Source: Arthrobacter sp. (GTDB lineage Bacteria; Actinomycetota; Actinomycetes; Actinomycetales; Micrococcaceae). Taken from it: a DNA stretch of 64,000 nt. The notes under the pieces were generated by a model. That model was not told the origin of the DNA and did no database searches. It saw only the letters and a list, made by a program, of their open reading frames with translations. Made by a program: the position numbers and the translations under genes. Below are positions 7,896-17,000 of this stretch, piece after piece. The stretch is taken from contig JAHFUZ010000002.1 in the NCBI GenBank assembly GCA_023264815.1, positions 186,001 to 250,000 of the forward strand, in the 5' to 3' direction. Position 1 is the stretch's first letter. Every line of letters begins with the position of its first letter.

Positions 7896-9956
7896 ATGGA
7901 GACATCCACACCGGCTTTGCGCATGACGCTTTCCGATGTCGCCGCGCTGGCAAAAGTCCAGCGTCCGGTGGTTTCCATGTGGCGCAAGCGCAGCAGCGGA
8001 GGTCCGCTTCCGTTCCCGGCGGCCGCAGAGCGGGTCAACGGCATCGAGATGTTCGACGCCGGCCACGTCACCGCCTGGCTCCAGGCCACCGGCCGCGGCA
8101 ACAACCCGGAGGCGCGGAACGACGTCGCAGTTTTCGCCACACTGGCCCAACCAAGAACGGAACCCAGGGACAGCCGCCTGACGTTCCACGGCCTGACGTC
8201 GCTCCTCACCCTGAAGGTCATCACAGGACACGCCCTGGCGAACAGCACGGCGGCGGAACTCCTCGATGCCGCGGACGAAGCCGACCCGGACGATGTGTTC
8301 CTGTATACCGAACTCGAGGCCCTTGGCTCCGCGCTCCCTGGCTTGGCTGGCTTCGCCGACAAACTGGCGGACAGTGCCTACAGCGCGCCGGCCGCGTTCG
8401 AAAAGTTGCTTGCCCACCGCTTCAAGGAGGGGCTGCGCGAGCAGTCGGACACCGCCATGACCGAGGCGGCACTCACGCTGGTCGGCGCAGCAGCGATGGA
8501 ACTCGCGTCAACTTTGGACGGCCGGCTGCTGTTTGTCGACTCGACGCCCGGCGGCAGCGACGCCATGCTGAGCATCGTGGAGCAGTACGGTGAGTCGCGG
8601 CCCATGACGCTCCTGGCGGCAGACCACAACGGCAACGCGTCGCGGCTGGCCCGCCGCCGCCTGGCCGTCCACGGCACGGACAACGGACCGGTGAAAATCG
8701 ATGCCCACGGCGCGTTCGCCGTGAATGGACCGGCTGTGCACGTGGCGCAATATCCGGCGCCTGGAAACTCCGCCCTTGATACGCGGGGCGTCCTCACGGC
8801 AGTGGAAAACATTGTCCTGCAGATGGACGATTCGCAGCGCGCGGTGGTCATCGCTCCCGCACGTGTGCTCTGCGACGCGCTGGCAGGGGAACAGGGCAAC
8901 CTCCGGTCGGACCTCCTGCGTTCCGGCCGTGTGCGCGCCATCGTTCGGCTGCCGGCGGGCCTTCTCCGTGCCAAGCCCCGTGAGCAGCAGGCGCTGTGGG
9001 TGCTGGGCCCGTCTTTTGCAGACGTTCCTATTGCAGAGCGCTGGACCATGGTGGCTGACCTGGGCACCACCCCCCTCAGCCTCGACGTCAGCCAGGACCT
9101 GATCAGCGACATCGTGGCCTCGATGGGCGATCGTGCCACCATCCGCGCGCACTCCTTCCGGTTCGCCCGCCTTGTGCACACCCGCGTGCTGCTGGCCGCG
9201 AAGGGTTCCCTTGTCAGCGTCCCCACTGCCGGAAGTACGACGGCGGCGCGCGGCGCCGAGGCTGCGCTGCGGGTCGACGAACTCGTCCGCCTCCTGTCCT
9301 CCGGGGCGTCGGAGCGGTCAGTTCTCCCGGCCGTTCAACCTGCCCCCGCCGCACCCGGCACAGCGTCCGCGACAGTGCAGGAACTGTTGTCCACAGGCGC
9401 CCTCAAGTACCTCAAGGGCAACAGGATCAACGAAACCCACCTCGACTGGCGGACCGGCACCCGGGTCCTCGGCAGTGCGGAACTGCTTCAGCCGCACACG
9501 GCCGCTCAGCGGTTCATCACTCTCCTGGACTTCGCCGCCAACTATCCTGCCGGGCGCCTTACCGAACCCGGTGATGTTGTTTTCTGTACCAGCCCGCGGC
9601 CCGCCGCAATGGTGGACACGGAGGGCGGCGCCGTCGTCATTTTTCCTGCGAGGGTCCTGCGAATCGATCAAGGCGACCCGGGCGGCCTGGTGCCGGACGT
9701 CGTCGCGGCTGACATCAACGGACTGAAACCGGCGGATAAAACCTGGCGGAACTGGCGGCTGCGCCGCACACCGGAAGCCCAACGAAACCCGCTCAACGAC
9801 GCACTAAAGACCCTGCAACACGAGCAGGCGGAAGCCCGCCAGCGTCTCGAACGGCTGGAAGAACTCGCTACCCTGATTACGGACGGCGTAGCGGGCGGAA
9901 GCCTTACCCTGACAGACCCCTTTTCCCACGCCGGACCAGAAGAAGGAACCTCATAA
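7896..9956 (+). CDS. HTH + degenerate N6-methylase + TRD-like protein, first gene of the type I RM operon
   Basis: The start is ATG 7896, behind GAAGGGGG at 7883-7890. The 686-aa product begins with a helix-turn-helix (about 8-65, MTLSDVAALAKVQRPVVSMW). The middle reads like the N-6 DNA methylase core: VVIAPARVLCDALAGEQG followed by LLRSGRVRAIVRLPAGLL (about 316-356) matches the segment after the catalytic motif in HsdM. Yet the SAM motif (DPACGSGG in HsdM) is VDSTPGGSD here and no NPPF is present, so catalysis is unlikely. The last ~180 residues (EPGDVVFCTSPRPA, then a heptad-like ELATLITDGVAGGSL end) resemble an HsdS recognition half. The stop overlaps hsdM by one base. It is probably an accessory or regulatory subunit. 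Confidence 0.75.
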   Translation: METSTPALRMTLSDVAALAKVQRPVVSMWRKRSSGGPLPFPAAAERVNGIEMFDAGHVTAWLQATGRGNNPEARNDVAVFATLAQPRTEPRDSRLTFHGLTSLLTLKVITGHALANSTAAELLDAADEADPDDVFLYTELEALGSALPGLAGFADKLADSAYSAPAAFEKLLAHRFKEGLREQSDTAMTEAALTLVGAAAMELASTLDGRLLFVDSTPGGSDAMLSIVEQYGESRPMTLLAADHNGNASRLARRRLAVHGTDNGPVKIDAHGAFAVNGPAVHVAQYPAPGNSALDTRGVLTAVENIVLQMDDSQRAVVIAPARVLCDALAGEQGNLRSDLLRSGRVRAIVRLPAGLLRAKPREQQALWVLGPSFADVPIAERWTMVADLGTTPLSLDVSQDLISDIVASMGDRATIRAHSFRFARLVHTRVLLAAKGSLVSVPTAGSTTAARGAEAALRVDELVRLLSSGASERSVLPAVQPAPAAPGTASATVQELLSTGALKYLKGNRINETHLDWRTGTRVLGSAELLQPHTAAQRFITLLDFAANYPAGRLTEPGDVVFCTSPRPAAMVDTEGGAVVIFPARVLRIDQGDPGGLVPDVVAADINGLKPADKTWRNWRLRRTPEAQRNPLNDALKTLQHEQAEARQRLERLEELATLITDGVAGGSLTLTDPFSHAGPEEGTS

Positions 9957-11572
9957 TGCCCCCGAAAGTGAAGGTGGACCTCGCCCCGTCCACCATGAAG
10001 GAACTCAAGGACACTCTCTGGAAGGCGGCGGACAAACTCCGCGGTTCGATGGATGCCTCGCAGTACAAGGACGTGATCCTGGGGCTGGTGTTCCTCAAGT
10101 ATGTGTCGGACGCGTTCGAGGAGCGGCGCGCGCAGATCCAGGCGGAGCTGGAGGCGGACGGGCTCAACGAGGAGCAGATCGCCCAGCTGATCGACGACCT
10201 GGACGAGTACACGGGCCGCGGTGTGTTCTGGGTGTCGCCCCTCGCACGCTGGACCTACCTGGCGGAGCACGCCAAGGGCCTCGACGCCATAGACGGCGCG
10301 GCGCCGAAGTCCATCGGGCTGCTGATCGATGAGGCCATGGAGCTCATCATGGCGGACAACAAGTCCCTGGCCGCCACACTCCCCCGCATCTACAACCGTG
10401 ACAACGTGGACCAGCGCCGCCTGGGTGAGCTGCTGGACCTGTTCAACTCCGCCCGGTTCACCGGCCAGGGCGCCAGCAAGGCGCGCGACCTGCTCGGCGA
10501 GGTGTACGAGTATTTCCTGGAGAAGTTCGCCAAGGCCGAGGGCAAGCGCGGCGGCGAGTTCTACACCCCGGCCGGTGTGGTGCGCGTCCTCGTGGAGGTG
10601 CTTGAACCGCACAGCGGCCGCATCTACGATCCCGCCTGTGGCTCGGGTGGCATGTTCGTGCAGACCGAGAAGTTCCTTGACGCCCACAACGAGGACCGCA
10701 CCGCGATTTCCGTCTACGGCCAGGAGCTCAACGAGCGCACCTGGCGGATGGCCAAGATGAACCTCGCCATCCACGGCCTGAACGCCAACCTGGCGTCCCG
10801 CTGGGGCGACACCTTCGCCCGCGACCAGCACCCGGACATGCAGGCCGACTACATCATGGCCAACCCGCCGTTCAACATCAAGGACTGGGCCCGCTCCGAG
10901 TCCGACCCGCGCTGGAAGTACGGCGTCCCGCCGGCCGGCAACGCCAACTATGCGTGGATCCAGCACATTATTTCCAAGCTGGCTCCCGGTGGTTCGGCCG
11001 GCGTGGTCATGGCCAATGGCTCCATGTCCTCCAACTCCGGCGGCGAGGGCGATATCCGGGCCCAGATCGTGGAGGCCGACTTGGTCTCCTGCATGGTGGC
11101 GCTGCCCACCCAGCTGTTCCGCAGCACCGGCATCCCGGTGTGCACATGGTTCTTCGCCAAGGACAAGACAGCGGGCCCGCGCGGTTCGGTGGACCGGACC
11201 GGCCAAGTGCTGTTCATCGACGCGCGGAACCTGGGCTACATGGTGGACCGCGCCGAGCGCGCCCTGTCCGACGAGGACATCGCGAAGATTGCGAACACCT
11301 ATCATGCGTGGCGCGGCTCGGCCTCCGCCGTTTCAGCTGGGTTGGAGTACGACGACGAAGCCGGCTTCTGCTATTCGGCCACCCTCGCGGAAATCAAGGC
11401 AGCCGACTACGCCCTGACGCCTGGCCGGTACGTCGGTGCGGCGGACGTTGAAGACGACGGCGAGCCAATCGAGGAGAAGATCGCCCGGCTTTCGAAGGAG
11501 CTATTCGAGCAGTTCGAGGAGTCCGAGCGGCTGGCCCAGGTCGTGCGCGAGCAGTTGGGGAGGGTGCTGTGA
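9956..11572 (+). CDS. hsdM: Type I restriction-modification methyltransferase subunit HsdM
   Basis: The 538-aa modification subunit. The N-terminal helical domain (KELKDTLWKAADKLRGSMD, about 15-33) is followed by the SAM-binding motif DPACGSGGMF at about 225-234 and the adenine-methylase catalytic motif NPPFN at about 303-307. It transfers a methyl group from SAM to N6 of adenine at the site chosen by HsdS. All motifs are intact. The ATG shares one base with the stop of the upstream degenerate-methylase gene, and the stop overlaps the hsdS GTG start by 4 nt. The order and coupling indicate a single operon with hsdS and hsdR. Confidence 0.95.
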   Translation: MPPKVKVDLAPSTMKELKDTLWKAADKLRGSMDASQYKDVILGLVFLKYVSDAFEERRAQIQAELEADGLNEEQIAQLIDDLDEYTGRGVFWVSPLARWTYLAEHAKGLDAIDGAAPKSIGLLIDEAMELIMADNKSLAATLPRIYNRDNVDQRRLGELLDLFNSARFTGQGASKARDLLGEVYEYFLEKFAKAEGKRGGEFYTPAGVVRVLVEVLEPHSGRIYDPACGSGGMFVQTEKFLDAHNEDRTAISVYGQELNERTWRMAKMNLAIHGLNANLASRWGDTFARDQHPDMQADYIMANPPFNIKDWARSESDPRWKYGVPPAGNANYAWIQHIISKLAPGGSAGVVMANGSMSSNSGGEGDIRAQIVEADLVSCMVALPTQLFRSTGIPVCTWFFAKDKTAGPRGSVDRTGQVLFIDARNLGYMVDRAERALSDEDIAKIANTYHAWRGSASAVSAGLEYDDEAGFCYSATLAEIKAADYALTPGRYVGAADVEDDGEPIEEKIARLSKELFEQFEESERLAQVVREQLGRVL

Positions 11573-12690
11573 TCCAGACGCTGCAGGAAGTCTGCTCACA
11601 CGTTGTGGACTGCAAGAACAGGACAGCACCTGAAGACCCGACCGGCGAGTACTTCGCTGTTGGGACACCCGCCATGCGCGGCAACGTCATCAACTACGCG
11701 GAAGCCCGTCGGATCAATGAAGCCACGTTCGCCGAATGGACCGCGCGGTTGCATCCTAGAGAAGGCGACATACTGTTTGCCCGTGAAGCACCAGTAGGTC
11801 CGGTTGTTTCCATACCTGCCGGCGGGAACGTGGCTGCCGGTCAACGGACAATGCTGTTGAGGACAGACCCGGAGAAGGCCGATTCAGACTTCTTGCGCTT
11901 CTACCTCAGTGCACCTATTACCCAGGCACGCATCCTTGCCCTTGCCCATGGTTCCACAACACCACACCTCCGTGTCGCTGACGTCCGTTCGTTTCTCGTC
12001 GATCTGCCAGCGCTGGACCAGCAACAGGCAATTGCTGAGGTGCTGGGCGCCCTCGACAACAAGATCGCCGCCAACACCAAACTGGCCGGCAATGCCAAGG
12101 ACCTCGCCGAAGCATACTTTCTCGACACAATGCGCGGCGCTACTGTCGAAACGACGTTGGGCGACGTCCTCACACTTGAATACGGCAAGTCACTGCCAGC
12201 GACACGACGAAGGCCCGGGCCAGTGGATGTTTACGGCAGTGGGGGAATTGTCGGTAGTCACGATGAAGGTCTGTGCAATGGACCCGGCGTAATCGTTGGC
12301 CGCAAGGGAACTGCTGGTGCGGTCCACTGGGCACCGCGCTCATTCTTCCCGATTGACACGACGTTCTATGTGGTTTCACAAAATCCTGATCTCAGTCAGA
12401 TCTTCGCCTACTTCCTTCTCAGGACTCTACGGCTGGATGAGATGAACAATGATTCAGCTGTCCCAGGACTGAACCGCAACGAAGCCCACGCTTCCAAGGT
12501 CAGGCTTCCGGAAACGCCGGCACTCCGAAACCTAAACACGGCGGCCGTCGAGCTATTCCAGATGGCCGGTCAGCTTGCTGCGGAGAGCGTGTCTCTTGCC
12601 GCAACCCGCGACGCCCTCCTCCCCCAACTCATGTCCGGCAAGCTCCGGGTCAAGGATGCGGAAGCAGTCCTGGAGAAGGCCGGGGTGTGA
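11569..12690 (+). CDS. hsdS: Type I restriction-modification specificity subunit HsdS
   Basis: The 373-aa specificity subunit, starting at a GTG inside the GTGA overlap with hsdM. It has the usual two target-recognition domains. TRD1 (about 1-140) ends in LPALDQQQAIAEVLGALDNK and a helical spacer. TRD2 (about 190-330) ends in PALRNLNTAAVELFQ and a second helical spacer finishing LLPQLMSGKLRV. The helices are the conserved repeats that set the spacing between the two half-sites. The target sequence cannot be read from this. Codon use in TRD1 and TRD2 is somewhat less GC-rich than hsdM, as is common for swapped recognition domains. Confidence 0.93.
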   Translation: MIQTLQEVCSHVVDCKNRTAPEDPTGEYFAVGTPAMRGNVINYAEARRINEATFAEWTARLHPREGDILFAREAPVGPVVSIPAGGNVAAGQRTMLLRTDPEKADSDFLRFYLSAPITQARILALAHGSTTPHLRVADVRSFLVDLPALDQQQAIAEVLGALDNKIAANTKLAGNAKDLAEAYFLDTMRGATVETTLGDVLTLEYGKSLPATRRRPGPVDVYGSGGIVGSHDEGLCNGPGVIVGRKGTAGAVHWAPRSFFPIDTTFYVVSQNPDLSQIFAYFLLRTLRLDEMNNDSAVPGLNRNEAHASKVRLPETPALRNLNTAAVELFQMAGQLAAESVSLAATRDALLPQLMSGKLRVKDAEAVLEKAGV

Positions 12691-12926
12691 ACGTGCAACT
12701 CGTCGCAACATCGCCGAGGAGGGGGAAGTCAATTGGGCAGGCGCTTGCCCAATTGACGGGAACCCGTGATCAGATTGTGAAAGTGCCGCTTTCACAATCG
12801 GCTCCGGCACCGGCGGCAATGATGCAACGCCTTGCACGGTCCCGACCCGTCTCGCGGGCCGAAAACATGTCAGACCCGACCGATAAGTTCACGCCAAGTG
12901 AACCAGTCTTCGGGGAAGGAATCTGA
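12687..12926 (+). CDS. Bridging ORF (79 aa) carrying two palindromes between hsdS and the nuclease gene
   Basis: It opens at a GTG that overlaps the hsdS stop by 4 nt (GTGA), the same junction style as hsdM/hsdS and nuclease/hsdR. It closes with TGA at 12924-12926, one base before the nuclease ATG. Product: MNVQLVATSPRRGKSIGQAL at the start, with IGQALAQL and IVKVPLSQS coded by the two palindromes. No family is recognised. The in-frame fit makes translation plausible, but the region may equally be an untranslated structured spacer. Confidence 0.35.
   Translation: MNVQLVATSPRRGKSIGQALAQLTGTRDQIVKVPLSQSAPAPAAMMQRLARSRPVSRAENMSDPTDKFTPSEPVFGEGI
12728..12757. repeat. Palindrome A upstream of the DUF1016 nuclease gene
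   Basis: Perfect 12-bp arms, GTCAATTGGGCA at 12728-12739 and TGCCCAATTGAC at 12746-12757, with a 6-nt centre (GGCGCT). In the bridging ORF frame it reads ATT GGG CAG GCG CTT GCC CAA TTG. It has no T-run, so it is not a classic terminator. It shares its ends with palindromes B and C. Confidence 0.85.
12773..12799. repeat. Palindrome B upstream of the DUF1016 nuclease gene
   Basis: Perfect 11-bp arms, GATTGTGAAAG at 12773-12783 and CTTTCACAATC at 12789-12799, with a 5-nt centre (TGCCG). In the bridging ORF it reads ATT GTG AAA GTG CCG CTT TCA CAA TCG, the same codon phase as A and C. Confidence 0.85.
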
Positions 12927-12931
12927 CATGT
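12865..12931 (+). promoter_or_regulatory. Inverted repeat pairing the promoter -35 region with the nuclease start codon
   Basis: ACATGTCAGA at 12865-12874 is the exact reverse complement of TCTGACATGT at 12922-12931, which contains the ATG (12928). In read-through RNA from hsdS the two arms could pair and hide the start codon. RNA begun at the local promoter would lack the left arm. The right arm also lies in a 10-bp DNA palindrome (TGACATGTCA, 12924-12933). Confidence 0.45.
12867..12889 (+). promoter_or_regulatory. PafBC/RecA-independent damage-type promoter for the DUF1016 nuclease
   Basis: ATGTCAGAC at 12867-12875, 8 nt, then TAAGTT at 12884-12889, which fits the TAnnnT -10 pattern of the mycobacterial RecA-independent damage promoter. 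The predicted start of transcription is near 12896, leaving a ~32-nt leader with the GGGGAAGGA ribosome site at 12912-12920. The same -35-like sequence precedes both HNH genes in this window. Confidence 0.55.
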
Positions 12932-14091
12932 CAGCACCGGACAGCAGCAATCGGGCGGATGGCACCAAAATGGGCATCGGCCCCGGAACGCGAAAGCACG
13001 CCGAAGGGGCGTCATTCCCCGAGACGCCAGCGAAGGGCACGATGCCCGTGTGGTATCCGGACCTGCTTTCGTCGGTTTCCGGGCACGTTGCAGCTGGCCG
13101 CCGGCGATCCATTGCCGCCGTCAACAAGCAAGTCATCCAGACTTACTGGGCCATCGGCAGGGACATCCTGGATCGTCAAGAATCTGAAGGATGGGGCTCC
13201 AAAGTCATTGACCGCTTGTCTGCAGACCTGCAACAAACGTTCCCTGAAGCGAAGGGATTTTCGCCGCGCAGCCTGAAGTACATGCGGGCGTTCGCAGCCG
13301 CCTGGACCCTGGACGAAATTGTGCAGCAGCCTGCTGCACAATTGCCGTGGGGTCATCAAATGGTCCTCCTCGACAAGGCGAGCAACACTGAAGCCCGCCT
13401 CTGGTACGCATCCGCCGCCGTCGAACATGGTTGGTCCCGCAATGTGCTGGTCCACCAAATCGAAAGCCAGCTCCACGCGCGCGCCGGTAAGTCCGTCAAC
13501 AATTTCAAGGCGACGCTGCCGCCGTCGGACTCTGACCTCGCCGATCAACTCACCAAAGACCCCTATATCTTCGACTTCGTCACCATGACGGACAAACGCA
13601 ACGAACGTGAGCTGGAAGGCCAGCTCATCAAGCACGTTGAGAAGTTCCTTCTGGAGCTCGGCCAGGGCTTCGCCTTCGTCGGCGAGCAGGTGCGCCTGGT
13701 GATCGGCGGCGACGAATTCTTCGCCGACCTCCTCTTCTACCACCTGAAACTGCGCGCCTACGTAGTCATCGAGTTGAAGGCCACGAAGTTCGATCCCGGC
13801 TATCTCGGTCAAATCGGAATGTACATGGCTGCCGTTGACGACCTCCTGGCCCACCCGGAGGACAAGCCGACCATCGGCCTGCTGCTCTGCAAATCCAAAA
13901 ACAACGTGGTGGCCGAGTACGCACTCCGGACCACACAAATGCCCATCGGCGTCTCCGAGTGGAAGACAGAAATCGTGGAATCGCTGCCGGAGGAATTCGC
14001 CTCCACGCTGCCCAGCATCGCAGAGCTCGAGGCCGAGCTCTCACAGGACCTATCATCAGAAGATCCGGTCAACCAGGGGGAATCACCGTGA
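12928..14091 (+). CDS. PD-(D/E)XK nuclease, DUF1016 (YhcG-like) family
   Basis: A 387-aa protein; start chosen at ATG 12928 with GGGGAAGGA eight nt upstream. The N-terminal DUF1016_N part (about 55-185) contains VNKQVIQTYWAIGRDIL, GFSPRSLKYMRAFAAAW and IVQQPAAQLPWGH. The C-terminal nuclease domain has DEFFADLLFYH, then YVVIELKATKF (E-x-K at about 282-284) and a GQIGMYMAAVDD helix, the PD-(D/E)XK pattern. It lies between hsdS and hsdR; its stop overlaps the hsdR GTG by 4 nt. YhcG-like proteins are found near defence genes, and their exact role is unclear. A 27-bp palindrome lies inside the gene. Confidence 0.88.
   Translation: MSAPDSSNRADGTKMGIGPGTRKHAEGASFPETPAKGTMPVWYPDLLSSVSGHVAAGRRRSIAAVNKQVIQTYWAIGRDILDRQESEGWGSKVIDRLSADLQQTFPEAKGFSPRSLKYMRAFAAAWTLDEIVQQPAAQLPWGHQMVLLDKASNTEARLWYASAAVEHGWSRNVLVHQIESQLHARAGKSVNNFKATLPPSDSDLADQLTKDPYIFDFVTMTDKRNERELEGQLIKHVEKFLLELGQGFAFVGEQVRLVIGGDEFFADLLFYHLKLRAYVVIELKATKFDPGYLGQIGMYMAAVDDLLAHPEDKPTIGLLLCKSKNNVVAEYALRTTQMPIGVSEWKTEIVESLPEEFASTLPSIAELEAELSQDLSSEDPVNQGESP
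13317..13343. repeat. Palindrome C inside the DUF1016 nuclease gene
   Basis: Arms of 13 bp, AATTGTGCAGCAG at 13317-13329 and CTGCTGCACAATT at 13331-13343, around a single central C. It encodes IVQQPAAQL of the nuclease and is read ATT ... CAA TTG, the same phase as palindromes A and B. Confidence 0.85.
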
Positions 14092-17000
14092 CAGCACCAG
14101 CAGTAGCCTTTTCCGAAGCCGACTGGGAAGGCGCCGCGAAGGAGCGGCTCGGCGAACTCGACTGGAAGCCCGTGGAGGGCCAGTCCATCGCACCGGGCTC
14201 CGGGGAACGCGACTCCTGGGCAGAGCTGCTCATCCGGCCGCGTCTGCTAGAAGCCCTGCGGCGGCTCAACCCCGCCGTCCCGGCCCAGTACCTGCAGCAG
14301 GCGCTGGCGGAAATCGCGTCACCCAAGTCAAACGACGCCTTGGCCGAGAACCACCGGATCCACGACTGCCTGGTTGACGGCTACCGGCTCACGTACATCG
14401 ACTCCGACGGCTACGAGGCCAACCCCACCATCCGCATCATCAGCCAGGAACCGGACCAGAACGAGTGGCTTGCTGTGAACCAGGTGACGCTCGTGGAGGG
14501 CGACTACAAACGCCGCTTCGACATCGTCCTCTACTGCAACGGCATGCCCGTCAGCGTCATCGAACTCAAAAAGGCCGGCAACGCCCACGCCGACCTTCCC
14601 GGCGCCCATGCCCAGCTTCAGACCTACCTCCGCGAATTCCCCATGGCCTTCCGTTTCTGCGTGTTCACGCTCGCCTCGGACGGCATCCAGGCCAAGTACG
14701 GAACGCCGTTCACCCCCTTTAACCATTTCTCACCGTGGAACGTGGACGACGACGGCGTGCCGGTTCCGCAGGGCCTGATGGTCGACGGCGACGCCGTCAC
14801 CGCCCTGGACACGGCACTGGACGGCCTCTACAACCAGGAACGCTTCCTGCAACTGACCCGCAACTTCACGGCTTTCGATCAGGGCTCGGGCGGGTTGGCC
14901 AAGCGCATCGCCAAGCCCCACCAGTACTATGCGGTCACTAAAGCTGTGGCCAGCACCATCCAAGCGGTGGAGAGCAACGGCAAGGCCGGCGTTGTCTGGC
15001 ACACCCAGGGTTCGGGCAAGTCCATGGAGATGGAGCTGTACGCCAACATGGTGGCGCGGCAGCCCAAGCTGAAGAACCCCACGGTGGTGGTGATCACCGA
15101 CCGGAATGAGCTTGACGGCCAGCTGTTCGAAGGCTTCGACCGCAGCCTGCTGCTGGCGGAGTCGCCCAAGCAGATCAAGAGGCGCTCCGAGCTGCGGGAC
15201 GAGCTGAGCAACCGGACCACGGGCGGCATCTACTTCACCACGCTGCAGAAATTCGGCCGCAGCAAGTCCGAAAAGGACGCCGGCGCGGACCACCCGCTGC
15301 TGTCCGACCGGCGCAACATCATCGTGGTGGTGGACGAGGCCCACCGGTCGCACTACGACGATCTGGACGGCTACGCACGGCACCTGCGCGACGCGCTTCC
15401 CCACGCGACCCTGATCGCGTTCACCGGCACACCCATTTCCTTTGACGACCGCAACACCCAGGACGTCTTTGGCGACTACATCGACATCTACGACCTCTCG
15501 CGGGCGGTGGAAGACGGGGCCACTGTGCCGGTCTACTTCGAACCGCGGCTGATCAAAGTAGGTCTGGCTTCGGACGTCACCGAGGAGATCCTGGACCAGG
15601 CCGCCGACGAGGCCACGGTTGGCCTGGACGACACTGAGCGGGCGCGCCTCGAGGCGAGTGTCGCCGTCGTAAACGCCGTTTACGGTGCCCCGCAGCGGAT
15701 CGCTGCCCTGGCCGAGGACCTGGTGGCGCACTGGGAGAACCGGCGCGAGCGGATGGGCAAGTTCATCGAGGCCCCCGGCAAAGCGATGATCGTGGGCGGA
15801 ACCCGGGAGATCTGCGCGAAGCTGTACTCCGCGATTGTGGAGCTGCGGCCCGACTGGCATTCGGACGACCTGTCGAAGGGCAAGATCAAGGTGGTGTACT
15901 CGGGCGACGCGACCGATGCGCCTCCGGTGTCCGATCATGTGCGCCGGGATTCGTTGAACGCCCAAGTTAAGGAGCGGCTCAAGAACGTCGACGACGAACT
16001 GGAGCTGGTGATCGTCAAGGACATGATGCTCACCGGCTACGACTCCCCTCCGCTGCACACGCTGTATCTGGACCGGCCGCTCAAGGGCGCGCTGCTGATG
16101 CAGACGCTGGCACGCGTGAACCGTACGTTCCGCGGCAAAGAGGACGGCTTGCTGGTGGCATACGCTCCGCTAGCGGAGAACCTGGCCAAGGCGCTCGGCG
16201 AGTACACGCAGTCGGACCGGGCGAACAAGCCGGTGGGCCGCAATGTGGACGAGGCCGTGGGCCTGACGGTATCCCTGGTTGAGTCTTTGCGCTCCCTGCT
16301 GGCTGGCCACGACTGGAAGGCCGTGCTGATGAAGGGCGGGCCGAAGGCCTTCCTGAACGCCGTCACGGGCGCCGTCAGCTACCTGCGCAACCCCGGTACG
16401 CCCGGCAACCAGCCTGCAGACGGCGAGGAGTCGGTTGCTTCTCAGTACCGCAAGTTCTCCAGCCAGCTGTCCCGTGCATGGGCGCTGTGCTCCGGTTCGG
16501 AGACGTTGGCGGAGCTGCGGCCCGAGATCCAGGTGTACGAGGAGATCCGCGTCTGGATGGCCAAGTACGACGCCGCGGACCGCCAGGCTAGCGGCGAGCC
16601 GGTGCCGGAGGAGATCCAGCGTTTGTTGGGCCAGCTGATCGCGAATGCCACATCGTCGGGCGAAGTGCTGGATATCTACGACGCTGCCGGCATGCCGAAG
16701 CCGTCATTGGATGACCTGACTCCGGAGTTCATCGCGAAGACGCAAAAGGCCCGCAACCCACAGCTGGCGATTGAGGCGTTGCGGAAGTTGATTGCGGACG
16801 AGTCCGCCGCGTCCACGCGCAACAACGTCATCCGGCAGAGGGCATTCTCCGAGCGGATCACCGAGTTGATGAAGAAGTACACCAACCAGCAGCTGACTTC
16901 GGCCGAGGTCATTGCCGAGCTGGTGGAGCTTGCACGGGAGGTTGCCGCCGAAGGCAACCGCGGCGCGCACTTCACTCCCCCACTGAACTCTGACGAACTC

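Noticed and set aside
9668..11305. 545-aa open frame on - opposite hsdM
   Set aside because: Shadow of hsdM; composition is His/Val/Gly-rich without any domain.
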